Source: Streptomyces bicolor (lineage in GTDB: Bacteria > Actinomycetota > Actinomycetes > Streptomycetales > Streptomycetaceae). Taken from it: DNA of 48,321 nucleotides. The notes under the pieces are model-generated. The model saw only the letters and a list, made by a program, of their open reading frames with translations, did not search any database and had not been told where the DNA came from. The position numbers and the translations under genes are program-made. The stretch covers positions 1 to 48,321 of the forward strand of contig NZ_JOFS01000049.1 of assembly GCF_000719285.1 (NCBI RefSeq), written 5' to 3'. This document shows, one piece after another, positions 17,699 through 26,847 of this stretch; the stretch's first letter is position 1, and each line of letters starts with the position of its first letter.

Positions 17699-18304
17699 AT
17701 GGGGCTGGACATCACGGTTCTGGCGGTGGACTGGGAGCGGCTGGAGTCGACTCCCGTGGGTGAGCGCCTCCCCGCACTGGAGGAGGCCGCGTATCCCGAC
17801 GTCGACCTCGACTGGGACGCGGCGCCCGAGGCCGGGTGGGTGTGGCCGCCGGTACCGGGTCCGCACTGGTGCGGCCGGTACGCGTTCCACTGCACCAGCG
17901 GCTCGTACAAGCCGCACTTCTGGGCCGGGGAGGGCTGGGAGGACGTACGGGACTTCGCCGCTCCCGCGCTGCGGGAGTGCCTCGACGGGTTCCTGCGGGG
18001 CCTGTTCTGGCACGACGAGTCCGCGCCACCGCCGCTCGACGGCCTCCTGCACGGCGATCCCGATCCCCGGCGGCCCGGCCTGCTCGTCGCGTGTCCGCCG
18101 AAGGCGGTGGTGGAGCTGGCGACGCGGTGGGCCACCGCGGAACCGCTGTTCGAGGGATTGCGCGAGCCGTACGCCGTCCATGCCGCGCGTCCCGGCGGGT
18201 GGATCGAGGACTTCGACGCGTTCGCCGTGCTGCTCCGCGAGTGGGCGGCGGTGGTGGGCGAGGCCGAGCGGCGGGGCTGGGGGCTGCTCGGCCTGCCGTG
18301 GTGA
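17699..18304 (+). CDS. Conserved hypothetical protein, 201 aa
   Basis: A soluble protein beginning MGLDITVLAVDWERLESTPV at an ATG four bases past the kinase stop, so very likely co-transcribed. It is rich in tryptophan and aromatic residues (GWVWPPVPGPHWCGRY, FHCTSGSYKPHFW) and ends RRGWGLLGLPW. It has no signal peptide or membrane segment. I know it only as a Streptomyces hypothetical type. It converges with the carbohydrate locus. Confidence 0.82.
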   Translation: MGLDITVLAVDWERLESTPVGERLPALEEAAYPDVDLDWDAAPEAGWVWPPVPGPHWCGRYAFHCTSGSYKPHFWAGEGWEDVRDFAAPALRECLDGFLRGLFWHDESAPPPLDGLLHGDPDPRRPGLLVACPPKAVVELATRWATAEPLFEGLREPYAVHAARPGGWIEDFDAFAVLLREWAAVVGEAERRGWGLLGLPW

Positions 18305-18314
18305 GTGCGAGCCC

Positions 18315-20147
18315 TTATACGGCCCGCAGGGTCAGCTCCGGCTCCCCGTGCGCGTCGCCCGCCGCCTCCCCGATCACGGCGGTGAACGCCTCGGTGCGGA
18401 CCGTCAGTGCCGCACCGTCGTGCGCGAACGAAGGTGCGAACGCACCCGTCGGTCCGTAGCGCACGGCGAAGACATGCAGGTCCTCCGGGGCACCGGGGGC
18501 CGGTTCGGCCTCCAGGGCAGTCGAGCCGACCAGGTGCCGCCAGCCCTCGTCGGGGTTGCCGTAGCCGCGAGGGTCGGCCGCCAGGGCGAAGGCCGCCTCT
18601 TCCTGGGTCCGCTCCGCGCGGGCGTCGAAGTGGTCCACGCCGTCCGCTCCCGGGTGGGTGAGGCGGAGTTCGCCCGCCGACGTGACCAGGCCCTCCCCGG
18701 TCCGGCGGACCCGGTCGCCGTCGTCGGTGGCGTACGGCAGGCCGGCGAGCAGGTACGGCGTTCCGGGGAGCCGTTCCACCGCGACGGTCGTCCAGAGGCT
18801 GGTGCCGTCGGTGACGTACAGGGACCGCACATGCCGCAGGACGTGGTCACGGCCGACGACCGGCTTGGTGACCAGCTTGGCCGTGAGGCCGTCGGCGCGG
18901 ACGTCCCGGACCCGCACCTCACCCATGGGGCGGCAGTACAGTAAGCCGTCCGTCACCGGGCCGAAGCCGTGCTGCCGGTTCACGGCCGCCGGGAGGTAGT
19001 AGGTGCCCGCGGCCTCGACCAGCGACGGGGTCATACGGCTGTCGAAGGCCACCGAGACCGTTCCGGCGCGGAGTTGGTGGCGAGCCGGGGTCGTGGACGG
19101 CGTCCGGTGCCAGCGGGTGGCGTCCTGGATCTGCCAGACCAGCATCCACGCGAAATGACCGTCGACGCCGCCGTCCGCCTTGACCGCGTGCCGGCCCCAG
19201 CGGGTGTCGCCCCGGTAGCGGCCGAGGTCGGAGCCGATCCGGGCACTGAAGTAGCGCAGGCCCAGCACCGACTCGAAGCCGCTGTGCTGCTCGCTGTAGC
19301 GCGGTCCGCCGTTGTCGAAGCCGCCGGTGGTAAGGCGGGCGTCGATGTAGCGGGCGAGCGCGTCGCCGTCCTCGGCGAAGATCTCCTCACCGCTGATCCG
19401 GTGGGCCTGGGCGAGGAAGGACAGGGAGATCGGGCCGTAGTTGTTGTCGTACGCGCCGCCGTGCTCGGGGGGCAGCAGGGCGCCGCGGTCGGCGACCCGG
19501 TGGGCGCGGATCTTCTCGGCGTACAGGCCGAGCGCCCTCGATCGGACCGACTCCCCTTCCTCCGGCGGGAGGTGGCGGGCCAGCATCAGCCCGCCGACGA
19601 CGCAGCCGATGGCCTGGTTGCCCGCCTCCTGCGGGTTGAAGAAGGTCGCCTCGGTGAGCCAGCGCCAGTAGCCGTGCGCCACCTCGAGGAGTTCGGCGCG
19701 CTGCCCGTCCTCGACGAGGCCCTCCGCCAGGTCCAGCAGGTTGACCGCCTGGAGCAGCGCCCAGACCGTGCTCGGCCAGTCCCCGATGGGATGGGCGCCG
19801 GCCTCGAGGACGTAACGGGCGTACGGCAGACCGGAGTCGCGGACCTTCAGGTTCGGGTAGCCCGGGTTGTCCTCGGTGTACACCCGCTCCCGGAGATGGA
19901 AGGCGAGGCTGCGGTTCACCGCTTCCGGCAGCCGCGGGTCCTTGCCGCGCTGCCAGGCGAGGGCCAGCAGCGAGGTGATGCCGAGGGAGGTGTCGCCGAT
20001 GTCGTCGACGCAGTCGGGGTGTTCGAGGTTGCCCTCGGGCGTGAGGCGCGCGAGGGCCTGCCCGGTGACGTCGGCGAGCACGGCGTCGTAAGCCTCAGGA
20101 GAGTCCGGCAGGTCGTGCAACGGGCCGAGCTGGCGAGGGAGGTGCAA
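18315..20147 (-). CDS. Unrecognised large enzyme, probable alpha-toroid glycan lyase/hydrolase A
   Basis: A 610-residue cytoplasmic protein. Residues ~15-340 are helical pairs with aromatic-rich loops (DIGDTSLGITSLLALAW; VWALLQAVNLLDLAEGLVED; GGAYDNNYGPISLSFLAQAH), suggesting an (alpha/alpha) toroid. Residues ~360-610 are beta-rich (LRAGTVSVAFDSRM, HVFAVRYGPTGAF), like the sandwich domains of heparinase- or GH88/105-type enzymes. There is no signal peptide, so an imported oligosaccharide would be the substrate. The start is TTG at 20147, with AAGGG nine bases upstream and 13 bases after the preceding gene's stop. It is the last gene of the ABC-transporter operon. I cannot assign a family, and the function is inference from fold and context. 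Confidence 0.75.
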   Translation of the reverse strand: MHLPRQLGPLHDLPDSPEAYDAVLADVTGQALARLTPEGNLEHPDCVDDIGDTSLGITSLLALAWQRGKDPRLPEAVNRSLAFHLRERVYTEDNPGYPNLKVRDSGLPYARYVLEAGAHPIGDWPSTVWALLQAVNLLDLAEGLVEDGQRAELLEVAHGYWRWLTEATFFNPQEAGNQAIGCVVGGLMLARHLPPEEGESVRSRALGLYAEKIRAHRVADRGALLPPEHGGAYDNNYGPISLSFLAQAHRISGEEIFAEDGDALARYIDARLTTGGFDNGGPRYSEQHSGFESVLGLRYFSARIGSDLGRYRGDTRWGRHAVKADGGVDGHFAWMLVWQIQDATRWHRTPSTTPARHQLRAGTVSVAFDSRMTPSLVEAAGTYYLPAAVNRQHGFGPVTDGLLYCRPMGEVRVRDVRADGLTAKLVTKPVVGRDHVLRHVRSLYVTDGTSLWTTVAVERLPGTPYLLAGLPYATDDGDRVRRTGEGLVTSAGELRLTHPGADGVDHFDARAERTQEEAAFALAADPRGYGNPDEGWRHLVGSTALEAEPAPGAPEDLHVFAVRYGPTGAFAPSFAHDGAALTVRTEAFTAVIGEAAGDAHGEPELTLRAV

Positions 20148-20160
20148 GGAGATCAGCCCT

Positions 20161-21885
20161 TCATGCCTGAGAGGTGGCGCGCAGTGTGAGGGTCAGTGTC
20201 TGCGGTCCGTGCCCACCGAGGTAGACGCGGTTTCCGGTCGTCGCGTCGGTGCCGCCGGCCACGGTGTAGTCCTGCCCAGGGTCGTAGCGCAGTACATCGG
20301 ACCGGTCCGGTCCGGCGAGGGGTTCGCCCGTCTCGACGGCGGCCTCGACCCGGATCTCGTCGTCGCCGACGCGGTAGGTCATCGGCTCGGTCGTCAGGCA
20401 CCAGCGTCCGTCTCCGAGCGGTATGGCGCCCTGCGGCTCGCCGCCCGGCCGGAAGGTGAGTTCGAGGGACCAGGGCACCGGTGGTCCGCTGATGTCGATC
20501 CGCAGCTCGGCGCCGTCCTCCCGCAGGTCCACCTCGACGCGGATCGTGTGGGAGAACTCGTCCTGCGGCCGGTCCGGGAAGGCCATCGCTGCGGAGAAGC
20601 GGCCCTCGTCCACCAGGCGGTAGGCGCCGTCGTCGCGCCTCTGGTCCTTCGGGAGCGGCTGGTAGTAGGCGGCTGCGAGGGTTTGGGTGAGGCGGTACCG
20701 GTTGTCGGCGAGCCGTTCCATGTCGGCGGCGCGGAACGGGCCCAGGTCGAAGAACACCCGCGAGAGACGGACCGCGTCGAGGACGGCGTCACCGGCGAAC
20801 AGGCGCAGAAAGGTGGGGTTGCAGGCGAGGCCCGAGCGGATGCGCCGGTGCTCGGGCACGTCGGAGCCGCCGTACACCACGGTGTGCGCGGTGGCCGAGG
20901 CGTGTTGCGCGAGGCGTGCGGTGCTGAGGAACCGGTCGCGCGGGAGCTTCTCCGCGTCCGGGGCCGGCAGGGCGCGGCACAGATCCGGGGTGAGGAGGGT
21001 CTGGGCGAGCAGGTCGGGGTCGTCGATGCCGTCGGCGGCCGCCAGGCGGGCCGCGCGGGCGAAGTCGCCCCGGCCGGTGCGGATCGCGAGCAGCCGGTAG
21101 TGCGGCAGGTAGGGCCACAGCGCGAACGAAAGCCTCTGGTCCTGGCGGCGCGAGTGGACGGTCTCCACCGTGCCGTCCGGCCTGATCAAGTCCAGCGTCG
21201 TGGCGAGGTTGTGTTCGACGGCGTCCAGCAGGTCGGTACGCCCGAGCACCTCGGCCAGCAACAGCAGCGCCGGGTTGGTCACGATGGACGCGTAGACGGC
21301 GCTGCGTTCCGAGTACAGGCCCTCCGTGTCGATGTCGACGCCCTCGGCGAGCCACTCCTCGACGCGGTCGAGCAGCCGGTCGTCGGGGAACGACCGGTGC
21401 AGCCGGGCGAGCGCCGCGCTCAGCTCCCAGCGGTGGTTCGGCGTGTGCACGCCACCGGTCAGGAGACTGGCGGTGGCGGCGCCGGCGATCTCGGCGAGCG
21501 CGGCCGTCACCTCGCCCAGTTCCGGTCCCGCGTCGGCGGCGAGGACGTACGCGTCGCACACGTCGTTGACGGTGAACGCGGAGTCGGGCGGTGACTGGAC
21601 GTTGTCGCCGCCCGCGAAGAGACCGGAGGGCGTCTGCACGGCCCGCAGGGCGCGGAGGTGGGTCATCGCGGCGGCGACGGCCTGCTTGCTGCCGTGCAGT
21701 GCCGAGTCCGGGGAACGGTATGCCGCGACCAGGGTCTTCACACGCCGCGCAAGACCACGGTGCGGCACGCCGGCGGGTTCCTCGTCGGGGCCGGCCGCCA
21801 GCGGGGCGGCCGACCGGTCGGCGGCACCGGCCACCGCGCGGACGAACTCGTGGTCGAGCGGGGTGGGGTCGAGCGGCGTGGGCAA
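20161..21885 (-). CDS. Unrecognised large enzyme, probable alpha-toroid glycan lyase/hydrolase B (heparinase II/III-like?)
   Basis: A 574-residue cytoplasmic protein. Residues ~60-400 look like an alpha toroid. The motif TPNHRWELSAALARL (Asn150-His151) and DTEGLYSERSAVYASIV (Tyr191, Tyr198) recall the Asn/His/Tyr catalytic layout of heparinase II/III-type polysaccharide lyases. The C-terminal ~150 residues are beta-rich (GAELRIDISGPPVPWSLEL), like their sandwich domain. The start is TTG at 21885, with AAGGA six bases upstream, beginning almost at the permease stop (21888-21890), so it is coupled to the transporter. The lyase idea is inference; there is no database support here. Confidence 0.75.
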   Translation of the reverse strand: MPTPLDPTPLDHEFVRAVAGAADRSAAPLAAGPDEEPAGVPHRGLARRVKTLVAAYRSPDSALHGSKQAVAAAMTHLRALRAVQTPSGLFAGGDNVQSPPDSAFTVNDVCDAYVLAADAGPELGEVTAALAEIAGAATASLLTGGVHTPNHRWELSAALARLHRSFPDDRLLDRVEEWLAEGVDIDTEGLYSERSAVYASIVTNPALLLLAEVLGRTDLLDAVEHNLATTLDLIRPDGTVETVHSRRQDQRLSFALWPYLPHYRLLAIRTGRGDFARAARLAAADGIDDPDLLAQTLLTPDLCRALPAPDAEKLPRDRFLSTARLAQHASATAHTVVYGGSDVPEHRRIRSGLACNPTFLRLFAGDAVLDAVRLSRVFFDLGPFRAADMERLADNRYRLTQTLAAAYYQPLPKDQRRDDGAYRLVDEGRFSAAMAFPDRPQDEFSHTIRVEVDLREDGAELRIDISGPPVPWSLELTFRPGGEPQGAIPLGDGRWCLTTEPMTYRVGDDEIRVEAAVETGEPLAGPDRSDVLRYDPGQDYTVAGGTDATTGNRVYLGGHGPQTLTLTLRATSQA

Positions 21886-21887
21886 GG

Positions 21888-22790
21888 TCAGTCCTTCAGT
21901 CCGGCGTTGATGTCGGCGTTCATGACGTAGCGCTGGAAGACCAGGAAGACGGCGATCAGCGGGATCATGGAGATGACCGACGCACCGAGCAGGACCGACC
22001 AGTTGATGTTCTGCGCGCCGACGATGCTCTGGATGCCGATCTGCACGGTGAACTTGTTGGGGTCGTTGAGCATCAGCAGCGGCCAGATGTAGTCGTTCCA
22101 CCGCCACTGGAAGGACAGGATGGCGAGGGTGAGCATGATGGGCCGGGAGATCGGCACCATGATCCGCAGGAAGATCGACAGCTCACGGGCGCCGTCGATG
22201 CGTGCGGCTTCCACGAGTTCGTCGGGAACCGTCAGGAAGAACTGGCGGAACATGAAGCATCCGGTCGCGGTGAGCACGGCCGGGAGGATGATGCCGCCGA
22301 ACGAGTTGTAGAGGCCGAGGTCGCGGACCACCAGGAACGACGGGGCGAGCATGACCTCGCCCGGCAGCATCGTGGTGGCCAGGATGCAGAGGAAGAAGGC
22401 CTTGAGCCACCTGTTGTCGTACTTGGCCAGCGCATACCCGGTGCAGCAGCTGACTCCCACCGTGAGGATCGTCGTGATCACACACACGATGGTCGTGTTG
22501 ATGAAGTACTGGGAGAAGTTGGCGCTGTCCCACGCTGCCCTGAAACCCGAGAGGGTGGGGTTGCGCGGGACCAGCGTCAGCGGATAGGAGAACAGGTCGC
22601 TGGCCGGCTTGAGGGAGCTGAGGATGAACCACAGCACCGGCAATCCGTACAGGCACGCCAGGATCCACAGCAGTGTCGTCGCGGACACCGCCCGCCGGAG
22701 CCCACCGCTACCCGCCCTGCGGGGCCGCTTTTTGGCGACGGCCCGTCCGGGACCGGCGTCGACCGGGCGTGGCATGTCTGTGGTTGTCAT
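21888..22790 (-). CDS. Carbohydrate ABC transporter permease (MalG type)
   Basis: A 300-residue CUT1-family permease with six helices after a basic N-terminal tail. The EAA loop that docks the ATPase is EAARIDGARELSIFLRIMVP (near residue 200), and the typical RWNDYIWPLLML precedes the last helices. Its ATG overlaps the stop of the first permease (ATGA at 22787-22790). No ATPase gene is nearby; Streptomyces CUT1 systems commonly share MsiK (established), which I infer here. Confidence 0.95.
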   Translation of the reverse strand: MTTTDMPRPVDAGPGRAVAKKRPRRAGSGGLRRAVSATTLLWILACLYGLPVLWFILSSLKPASDLFSYPLTLVPRNPTLSGFRAAWDSANFSQYFINTTIVCVITTILTVGVSCCTGYALAKYDNRWLKAFFLCILATTMLPGEVMLAPSFLVVRDLGLYNSFGGIILPAVLTATGCFMFRQFFLTVPDELVEAARIDGARELSIFLRIMVPISRPIMLTLAILSFQWRWNDYIWPLLMLNDPNKFTVQIGIQSIVGAQNINWSVLLGASVISMIPLIAVFLVFQRYVMNADINAGLKD

Positions 22791-23698
22791 CGGTTCTCCA
22801 CCCGCCGGTTGACGATCAGCTGGATGATCGCGACGGCCATCAGGATGAGCATGAGCACGAATGACGCGGCGCTCGCGTAGCCGATCTGGCCCCGTTTGAA
22901 GCCGGTCTCATAGATGTACTGGACAAGCAGGTTGTTCGATGTTCCGGGTCCGCCGTTGTTGAGGGCGACGAACACCGGGTATTCCTTCATCGCGTTGATC
23001 GTGTTGAGCAGGATGACGATGAACGAGGTGGGCGCGATGCTCGGCAGCGTGATGCTGATGAACTGGCGCCACGGACCGGCGCCGTCGAGCGAGGCCGCCT
23101 CGTAGTACGACACCGGTACGTTCTTGATCGCCGCGATGAACAGCAGCATCGTGAAACCCGTCCACATCCAGGATGCCGCCATCACCACCACCAGCAGCGA
23201 CAGGTCCGCGTTCGACTGCCACGGAACGGCGCCTCCGCCGAGCTTCTCGATGACGTAGTTGACCAGTCCGAAGTTCTCACCGAACAGCCACCGCCACAGG
23301 ACGCCCACGACGATGGGCGACAGCAGCCACGGAATGAAGAAGATGACGCGGGCGACCGACGAGCCCTTGGCGTGCTTGTTCACCACCAGGTTGGCGGCGA
23401 GCAGCGAGAGCGCGAAGTTCAGCGGGACGAAGAGGACGGTGTACAGCAGCGTCCGGGTCAGCGCGCCGTAGAAGGTGGAGTCCCCGAGCAGGTTGTCGTA
23501 GTTGTCCAGTCCGATGAACTGGAACGCCCCCACACCTGTGTAGTTCGTGAAGGAGTAGACGAGCCCGATCACCGCCGGCCAGACGAAGAACAGCGAGAAG
23601 AGCACGACATTGGCCGCGATGAGCACGAGCGGCGCAAGGGTGTACTTATTGCGTCTCCTGGGCGGGCTCGCGGACACGTCCGAGGCGCGTTTTGTCAT
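22787..23698 (-). CDS. Carbohydrate ABC transporter permease (MalF type)
   Basis: A 303-residue CUT1 permease: a short basic tail, then LAPLVLIAANVVLFSLFFVW as the first helix, FTNYTGVGAFQFIGLDNY, and the EAA loop EAASLDGAGPWRQFISITLP near residue 205. It partners the downstream permease and the lipoprotein. The gap of 122 bases to the binding-protein gene contains a 10-bp stem-loop, which probably lowers permease relative to binding-protein expression. Confidence 0.95.
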   Translation of the reverse strand: MTKRASDVSASPPRRRNKYTLAPLVLIAANVVLFSLFFVWPAVIGLVYSFTNYTGVGAFQFIGLDNYDNLLGDSTFYGALTRTLLYTVLFVPLNFALSLLAANLVVNKHAKGSSVARVIFFIPWLLSPIVVGVLWRWLFGENFGLVNYVIEKLGGGAVPWQSNADLSLLVVVMAASWMWTGFTMLLFIAAIKNVPVSYYEAASLDGAGPWRQFISITLPSIAPTSFIVILLNTINAMKEYPVFVALNNGGPGTSNNLLVQYIYETGFKRGQIGYASAASFVLMLILMAVAIIQLIVNRRVENR

Positions 23699-23770
23699 CT
23701 TCCTGACTCCGTGCTGGTGGATTGGGTTCGTGTGGGCTCACGCCATGGGCCCGGCATCGGCTGGGCGCCC

Positions 23771-23808
23771 GGGCCGGGCGACGGCGTCTGGACCCCGCCG
23801 CCCGGCCC
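23771..23808 (-). terminator. Intraoperon stem-loop (attenuating)
   Basis: GGGCCGGGCG (23771-23780) and CGCCCGGCCC (23799-23808) make a perfect 10-bp stem between the binding-protein stop and the first permease. Such hairpins are common in sugar ABC operons and produce excess binding protein through partial termination or transcript stabilisation. The role here is inferred. Confidence 0.55.
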
Positions 23809-23820
23809 TCTGGCCTACGC

Positions 23821-25143
23821 TCAGCCGCCGACCTGCTGGTTGTAGCCCGCCACGATGTTCTCCAGGGCCTTGTCGGCCGACTGCTCGCCGTTGATCGCCT
23901 TGCCGAGCTCCGCCTTGGTCGGGTCCTCGGTGAGGCTCTTGCCCTTCAGCACCCAGTTGGTCTGCGCGCTGTTGAAGTAGCCGGAGATCGGGTCGTAGAG
24001 CGGGATCGACTCGTTGTACAGCTTGAACGCCGCCTGCGCGGCCTCGGACTTGAAGGGGTACTTCGGGTTCAGGTCGCTCTCGACCGGCAGGAACCCGGAG
24101 GCCTCGCACAGCGCCCGGTAGTGGTCAGGCTCGTACAGCCAGGACAGGAACTTCTCCGCGGCAGCGGCCGCGTCGGCGTTGTTGTTGAAGCCCACCGTCA
24201 GGCCGCCGCTGTTGACGTCGCTGGCCTGCACCGGCTCGGCGGGAGTCGGGACGCTCGCCCACTCGAACTTCTTGATGCTCTCCGCGAAGGCGGGAACCTG
24301 CCACACGCCGGACCAGTAGGCGACCACGTCGCCGCTCTGGAACATGGCCGACGGGTCGGCGCCGCTGGTCCACACCGACTTCGGCATGGTCTTGTCGTCG
24401 TTGAGTCCGACGAAGTAGTTCACGGCCTTCTTGGTCGCCGCGTCCGCCGAGAACTTGCCGGAGTCGTCCGCGTGGACGTACTTCCCGCCCATCTCGTACA
24501 CCATGGCGCGCAGCCGGGACGGCGACTGGTCGAACGTCAGGGAGTACTTGGCCTTGGTCTTCGCCCGGACCTCGTTCGCCGCCTTGATGAATTCCTTCCA
24601 GGTCCAGGTCTTCTCGGGAGAGGTCGGGAAGGAGACGCCGGCCTTCTCGAAAAGCGACTTGTTGATGAACATGCCGGACGCGGTGACGTCCGAGGGAATG
24701 GCCAGCACCTTCCCGGACGAGTCCTTGGCGAGGAAGTTGGCGTTGATCTTGTTGCTCTTGTTGTTGGCGATGGAGCTGAGATCGATCAGCTTGTTCGACC
24801 AGATCGGGTCCAGCGCCGGCACGGCCGCCACGTCGGGCAGGGAGTTCGCCTGCGCGGCGTTGTGCAGCTTCGTCGTGTAGCCCTCGTAGGGGATGTTGAC
24901 GAGCTTGACGTCGACGCCGGCTTCCTTCTTGTACTGCGCCACCATCTTCTTCCAGCCCGCGTCCTGCCCAGGCACCGTGGAGATCCAGAACGTCAGCGAC
25001 TTGGAGGTCCCGCCCGACTCGGAGCCCGACCCGCAGGCGGAGAGCAGCAGGGCACCTGCCGTGGCCACGGCAGCGAGGGGAACCAGGCGGCGCATACCGC
25101 CGCGGCCGAGTCGGCGGGAGCGCCGCACACCCACAGTGGTCAT
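23821..25143 (-). CDS. Carbohydrate ABC transporter substrate-binding lipoprotein
   Basis: A 440-residue cluster-B (family 1) solute-binding protein. A basic N-region (VRRSRRLGRGGMRR) and hydrophobic segment end in the lipobox LLLSACGSGS, so the mature protein is lipid-anchored at that Cys. The first mature strand is SLTFWISTVPGQDAGWKKMV, and the hinge region VVAYWSGVWQVPAF is typical of oligosaccharide binders. I use the ATG giving MTTVGVRR; an ATG four codons earlier (MGSK) is possible but has no better ribosome site. It is the first gene of the operon, so transcription begins at the promoter in 25392-25421. The ligand is presumably an oligosaccharide processed by the two downstream enzymes (inference). 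Confidence 0.93.
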   Translation of the reverse strand: MTTVGVRRSRRLGRGGMRRLVPLAAVATAGALLLSACGSGSESGGTSKSLTFWISTVPGQDAGWKKMVAQYKKEAGVDVKLVNIPYEGYTTKLHNAAQANSLPDVAAVPALDPIWSNKLIDLSSIANNKSNKINANFLAKDSSGKVLAIPSDVTASGMFINKSLFEKAGVSFPTSPEKTWTWKEFIKAANEVRAKTKAKYSLTFDQSPSRLRAMVYEMGGKYVHADDSGKFSADAATKKAVNYFVGLNDDKTMPKSVWTSGADPSAMFQSGDVVAYWSGVWQVPAFAESIKKFEWASVPTPAEPVQASDVNSGGLTVGFNNNADAAAAAEKFLSWLYEPDHYRALCEASGFLPVESDLNPKYPFKSEAAQAAFKLYNESIPLYDPISGYFNSAQTNWVLKGKSLTEDPTKAELGKAINGEQSADKALENIVAGYNQQVGG

Positions 25144-25374
25144 CTTCGATCCCATTTCGTGGTAGGGGACGGAGCACGGCGCCGACCGAGGCGGCACGGG
25201 TGCATCTTGCAGGAAGGTTCGCTTTCCGAGGGCGCGGCCTCGCCCGGCCGCGTCATCCTGACGGACGAGGGTCCCCGGCCGCTGTGGCCGTCGCCGCACA
25301 AGCACGCCCTGGTGCGGTTGCCGTACGTCGTGTACCGGCGGGACGCTCGCCCAAGCCGGCGTCCCGACCGACTT

Positions 25375-25421
25375 AGAAAGCGCTTGTCCGGACATTGGCA
25401 GAAGCGGGTGGAGTCCGTCAA
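25375..25421 (-). promoter_or_regulatory. Promoter of the ABC operon with LacI-like operator
   Basis: On the minus strand TTGACG (25416-25421) and CAATGT (25392-25397) are 18 bases apart, a good -35/-10 pair that overlaps the last codons of the ROK gene. Just downstream lies CAAGCGCTTTCT (25375-25386), positioned where a repressor would block elongation or initiation. The same 12-mer recurs in opposite orientation at 27830-27841. Confidence 0.55.
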
Positions 25422-26539
25422 TGCCTCACCTCGACCGCTCCGGTCACGGTTTGGATTCCACGCGCCACGGCCAGCCGGGTGGCCCCCACCACGGTGCCGC
25501 GGTCGCCGAGAGCGCTGCTGACGACCTCGCAGGGCCAGCTCAGGCGGGCCAGCTCGGCCCGTACGCCCGACTGGAGCTGCGGGTTCGAACCGACGGCGCC
25601 GCCGAGCACGATCAGGCCGGGATCCAGCACGGCGGCCACGGCGGCGGCGAGGCGGCCGATGTCGACGGCGTGCCGGCCGACCACGGCGCCGGCTCTGGCG
25701 TGGCCCTGACCGGCGAGGGCGAAGAGCCGCTCGGCGTTGTCGGGGCACGGTCCGTCGGTGTCCTGCCAGGCCTCGGCCGTCCGGCGGAGCAGGGAACGGA
25801 CGCCTATGTGCGCCTCCAGGGCCTCGTGGCGCGGCTCGCGGCTCTCGTCCCAGGGGAAGGGCAGCCGGGCCACCTCACCGGCCGCTCCGTTGGCGCCGCG
25901 CAGCACCTGGCCGCCGACGACGATGCCGAGGCCGATACCGACGCCGATCCGCAGGTACCCGAACGTCCCGCGGCCGCGGGCAGCGCCCTCGTGCAGTTCG
26001 GCGAGGGCGGCGCAGTTGACGTTGTTCTCCAGGTGGACGGGGACACCGGGGGGCAGCGCGACGGTCATGGCGTCGAAGACCGGGCCGGCCTTGGCGGTCG
26101 CGGGCCGCTCTCCGGTGCCTTCCGGGCCCTGGACCGTGACGTCGCCGACGGCGACCACGACGGCGCGCAGGGGGGCGTTCGCGGGCAGCGCGGCGAGTGC
26201 CTTGCGTACGGTGTCGGCGGCCTCGGCCCGCGAGCCCGTGCCCTGCGCGAGCAGGGCGCCGTCCAGGGCGCAGCCGTGCACCCGCGTCTCGGCGGGGCCG
26301 AGGTCGACGGCGAGTACGGCGCCGGAGGCGGGCCCCAGCCGGTAGACCGCGGCGGAGCGGCCGGTGGCGCCGGAGGATGTGCCGGAGTGGGCGGCGAGGT
26401 CGGCGGCCTCGAGCTCGGCCACGGCGGCGGAGACGGTCGGCTTGGACAGGCCCGCACCGGCCGCCAGCTGGGGGCGGGTGGCGGTGCCCGCCGCGGCCAG
26501 CACCGCGAACACCGCTCGCGCGCTCTCGCTCAGGTCCAT
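25418..26539 (-). CDS. ROK-family transcriptional repressor
   Basis: A 373-residue regulator. A winged helix-turn-helix occupies residues 1-75 (ARAVFAVLAAAGTATRPQLA, then AGLSKPTVSAAVAELEAADL), followed by the ROK sugar-kinase-like domain (VLAVDLGPAETRV; HLENNVNCAALAE; IGVGIGLGIVVGGQVLRG). The cysteine-rich zinc motif (CxCGxxGCxE) expected after the GAAGEV segment is missing, being replaced by a Cys-free stretch, so sugar sensing may differ from Mlc/NagC. The ATG has GGGGAG closely upstream. It lies between the ABC operon and the divergent kinase, and is probably their sugar-responsive repressor binding the 26625-26648 repeat. Confidence 0.9.
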   Translation of the reverse strand: MDLSESARAVFAVLAAAGTATRPQLAAGAGLSKPTVSAAVAELEAADLAAHSGTSSGATGRSAAVYRLGPASGAVLAVDLGPAETRVHGCALDGALLAQGTGSRAEAADTVRKALAALPANAPLRAVVVAVGDVTVQGPEGTGERPATAKAGPVFDAMTVALPPGVPVHLENNVNCAALAELHEGAARGRGTFGYLRIGVGIGLGIVVGGQVLRGANGAAGEVARLPFPWDESREPRHEALEAHIGVRSLLRRTAEAWQDTDGPCPDNAERLFALAGQGHARAGAVVGRHAVDIGRLAAAVAAVLDPGLIVLGGAVGSNPQLQSGVRAELARLSWPCEVVSSALGDRGTVVGATRLAVARGIQTVTGAVEVRH

Positions 26540-26610
26540 GGTCTCCCCAGGTCGTGCTGCGACGGACGGACCGCCGAAATGATCGTCGGGCACCGGGAAT
26601 TCCGCGGCCC

Positions 26611-26648
26611 TTGACGCACCCTACTTCGTTAGTTAACTTCCTAACGAA
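26611..26648 (+). promoter_or_regulatory. Kinase promoter overlapped by a perfect ROK-type operator
   Basis: TTGACG (26611-26616), 17 bases and TAACTT (26634-26639) form a near-consensus promoter pointing to the kinase gene. A perfect inverted repeat, TTCGTTAG-N8-CTAACGAA (26625-26648), covers the -10. It is AT-rich in a GC-rich background and resembles ROK-regulator operators. It sits 86 bases before the leftward ROK gene, so it could also give autoregulation. Confidence 0.7.
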
Positions 26649-26847
26649 CTCCAGCGGTACTCGCCTGCCGCACACATCCGAAGCCCGTCCCGGGGCTTCC
26701 CGACGACCGCCGGCACGGGTGCACGCCGCTCCACCGCGACGTGCCCACGGCCGCTCAGCGGCACCTGTCGCGAGGTGCCCGCATCCCGCCCGCCCAGGCA
26801 CGGTTCGCCCGCCGTCGCAGCTCAAGCGCACCGACGAAAGAGGATCC

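Noticed and set aside
14364..18304. Biosynthetic gene cluster
   Set aside because: No core synthase, RiPP precursor or tailoring set is present; the ATP-grasp gene at 34290 is also too isolated to argue for a RiPP pathway.
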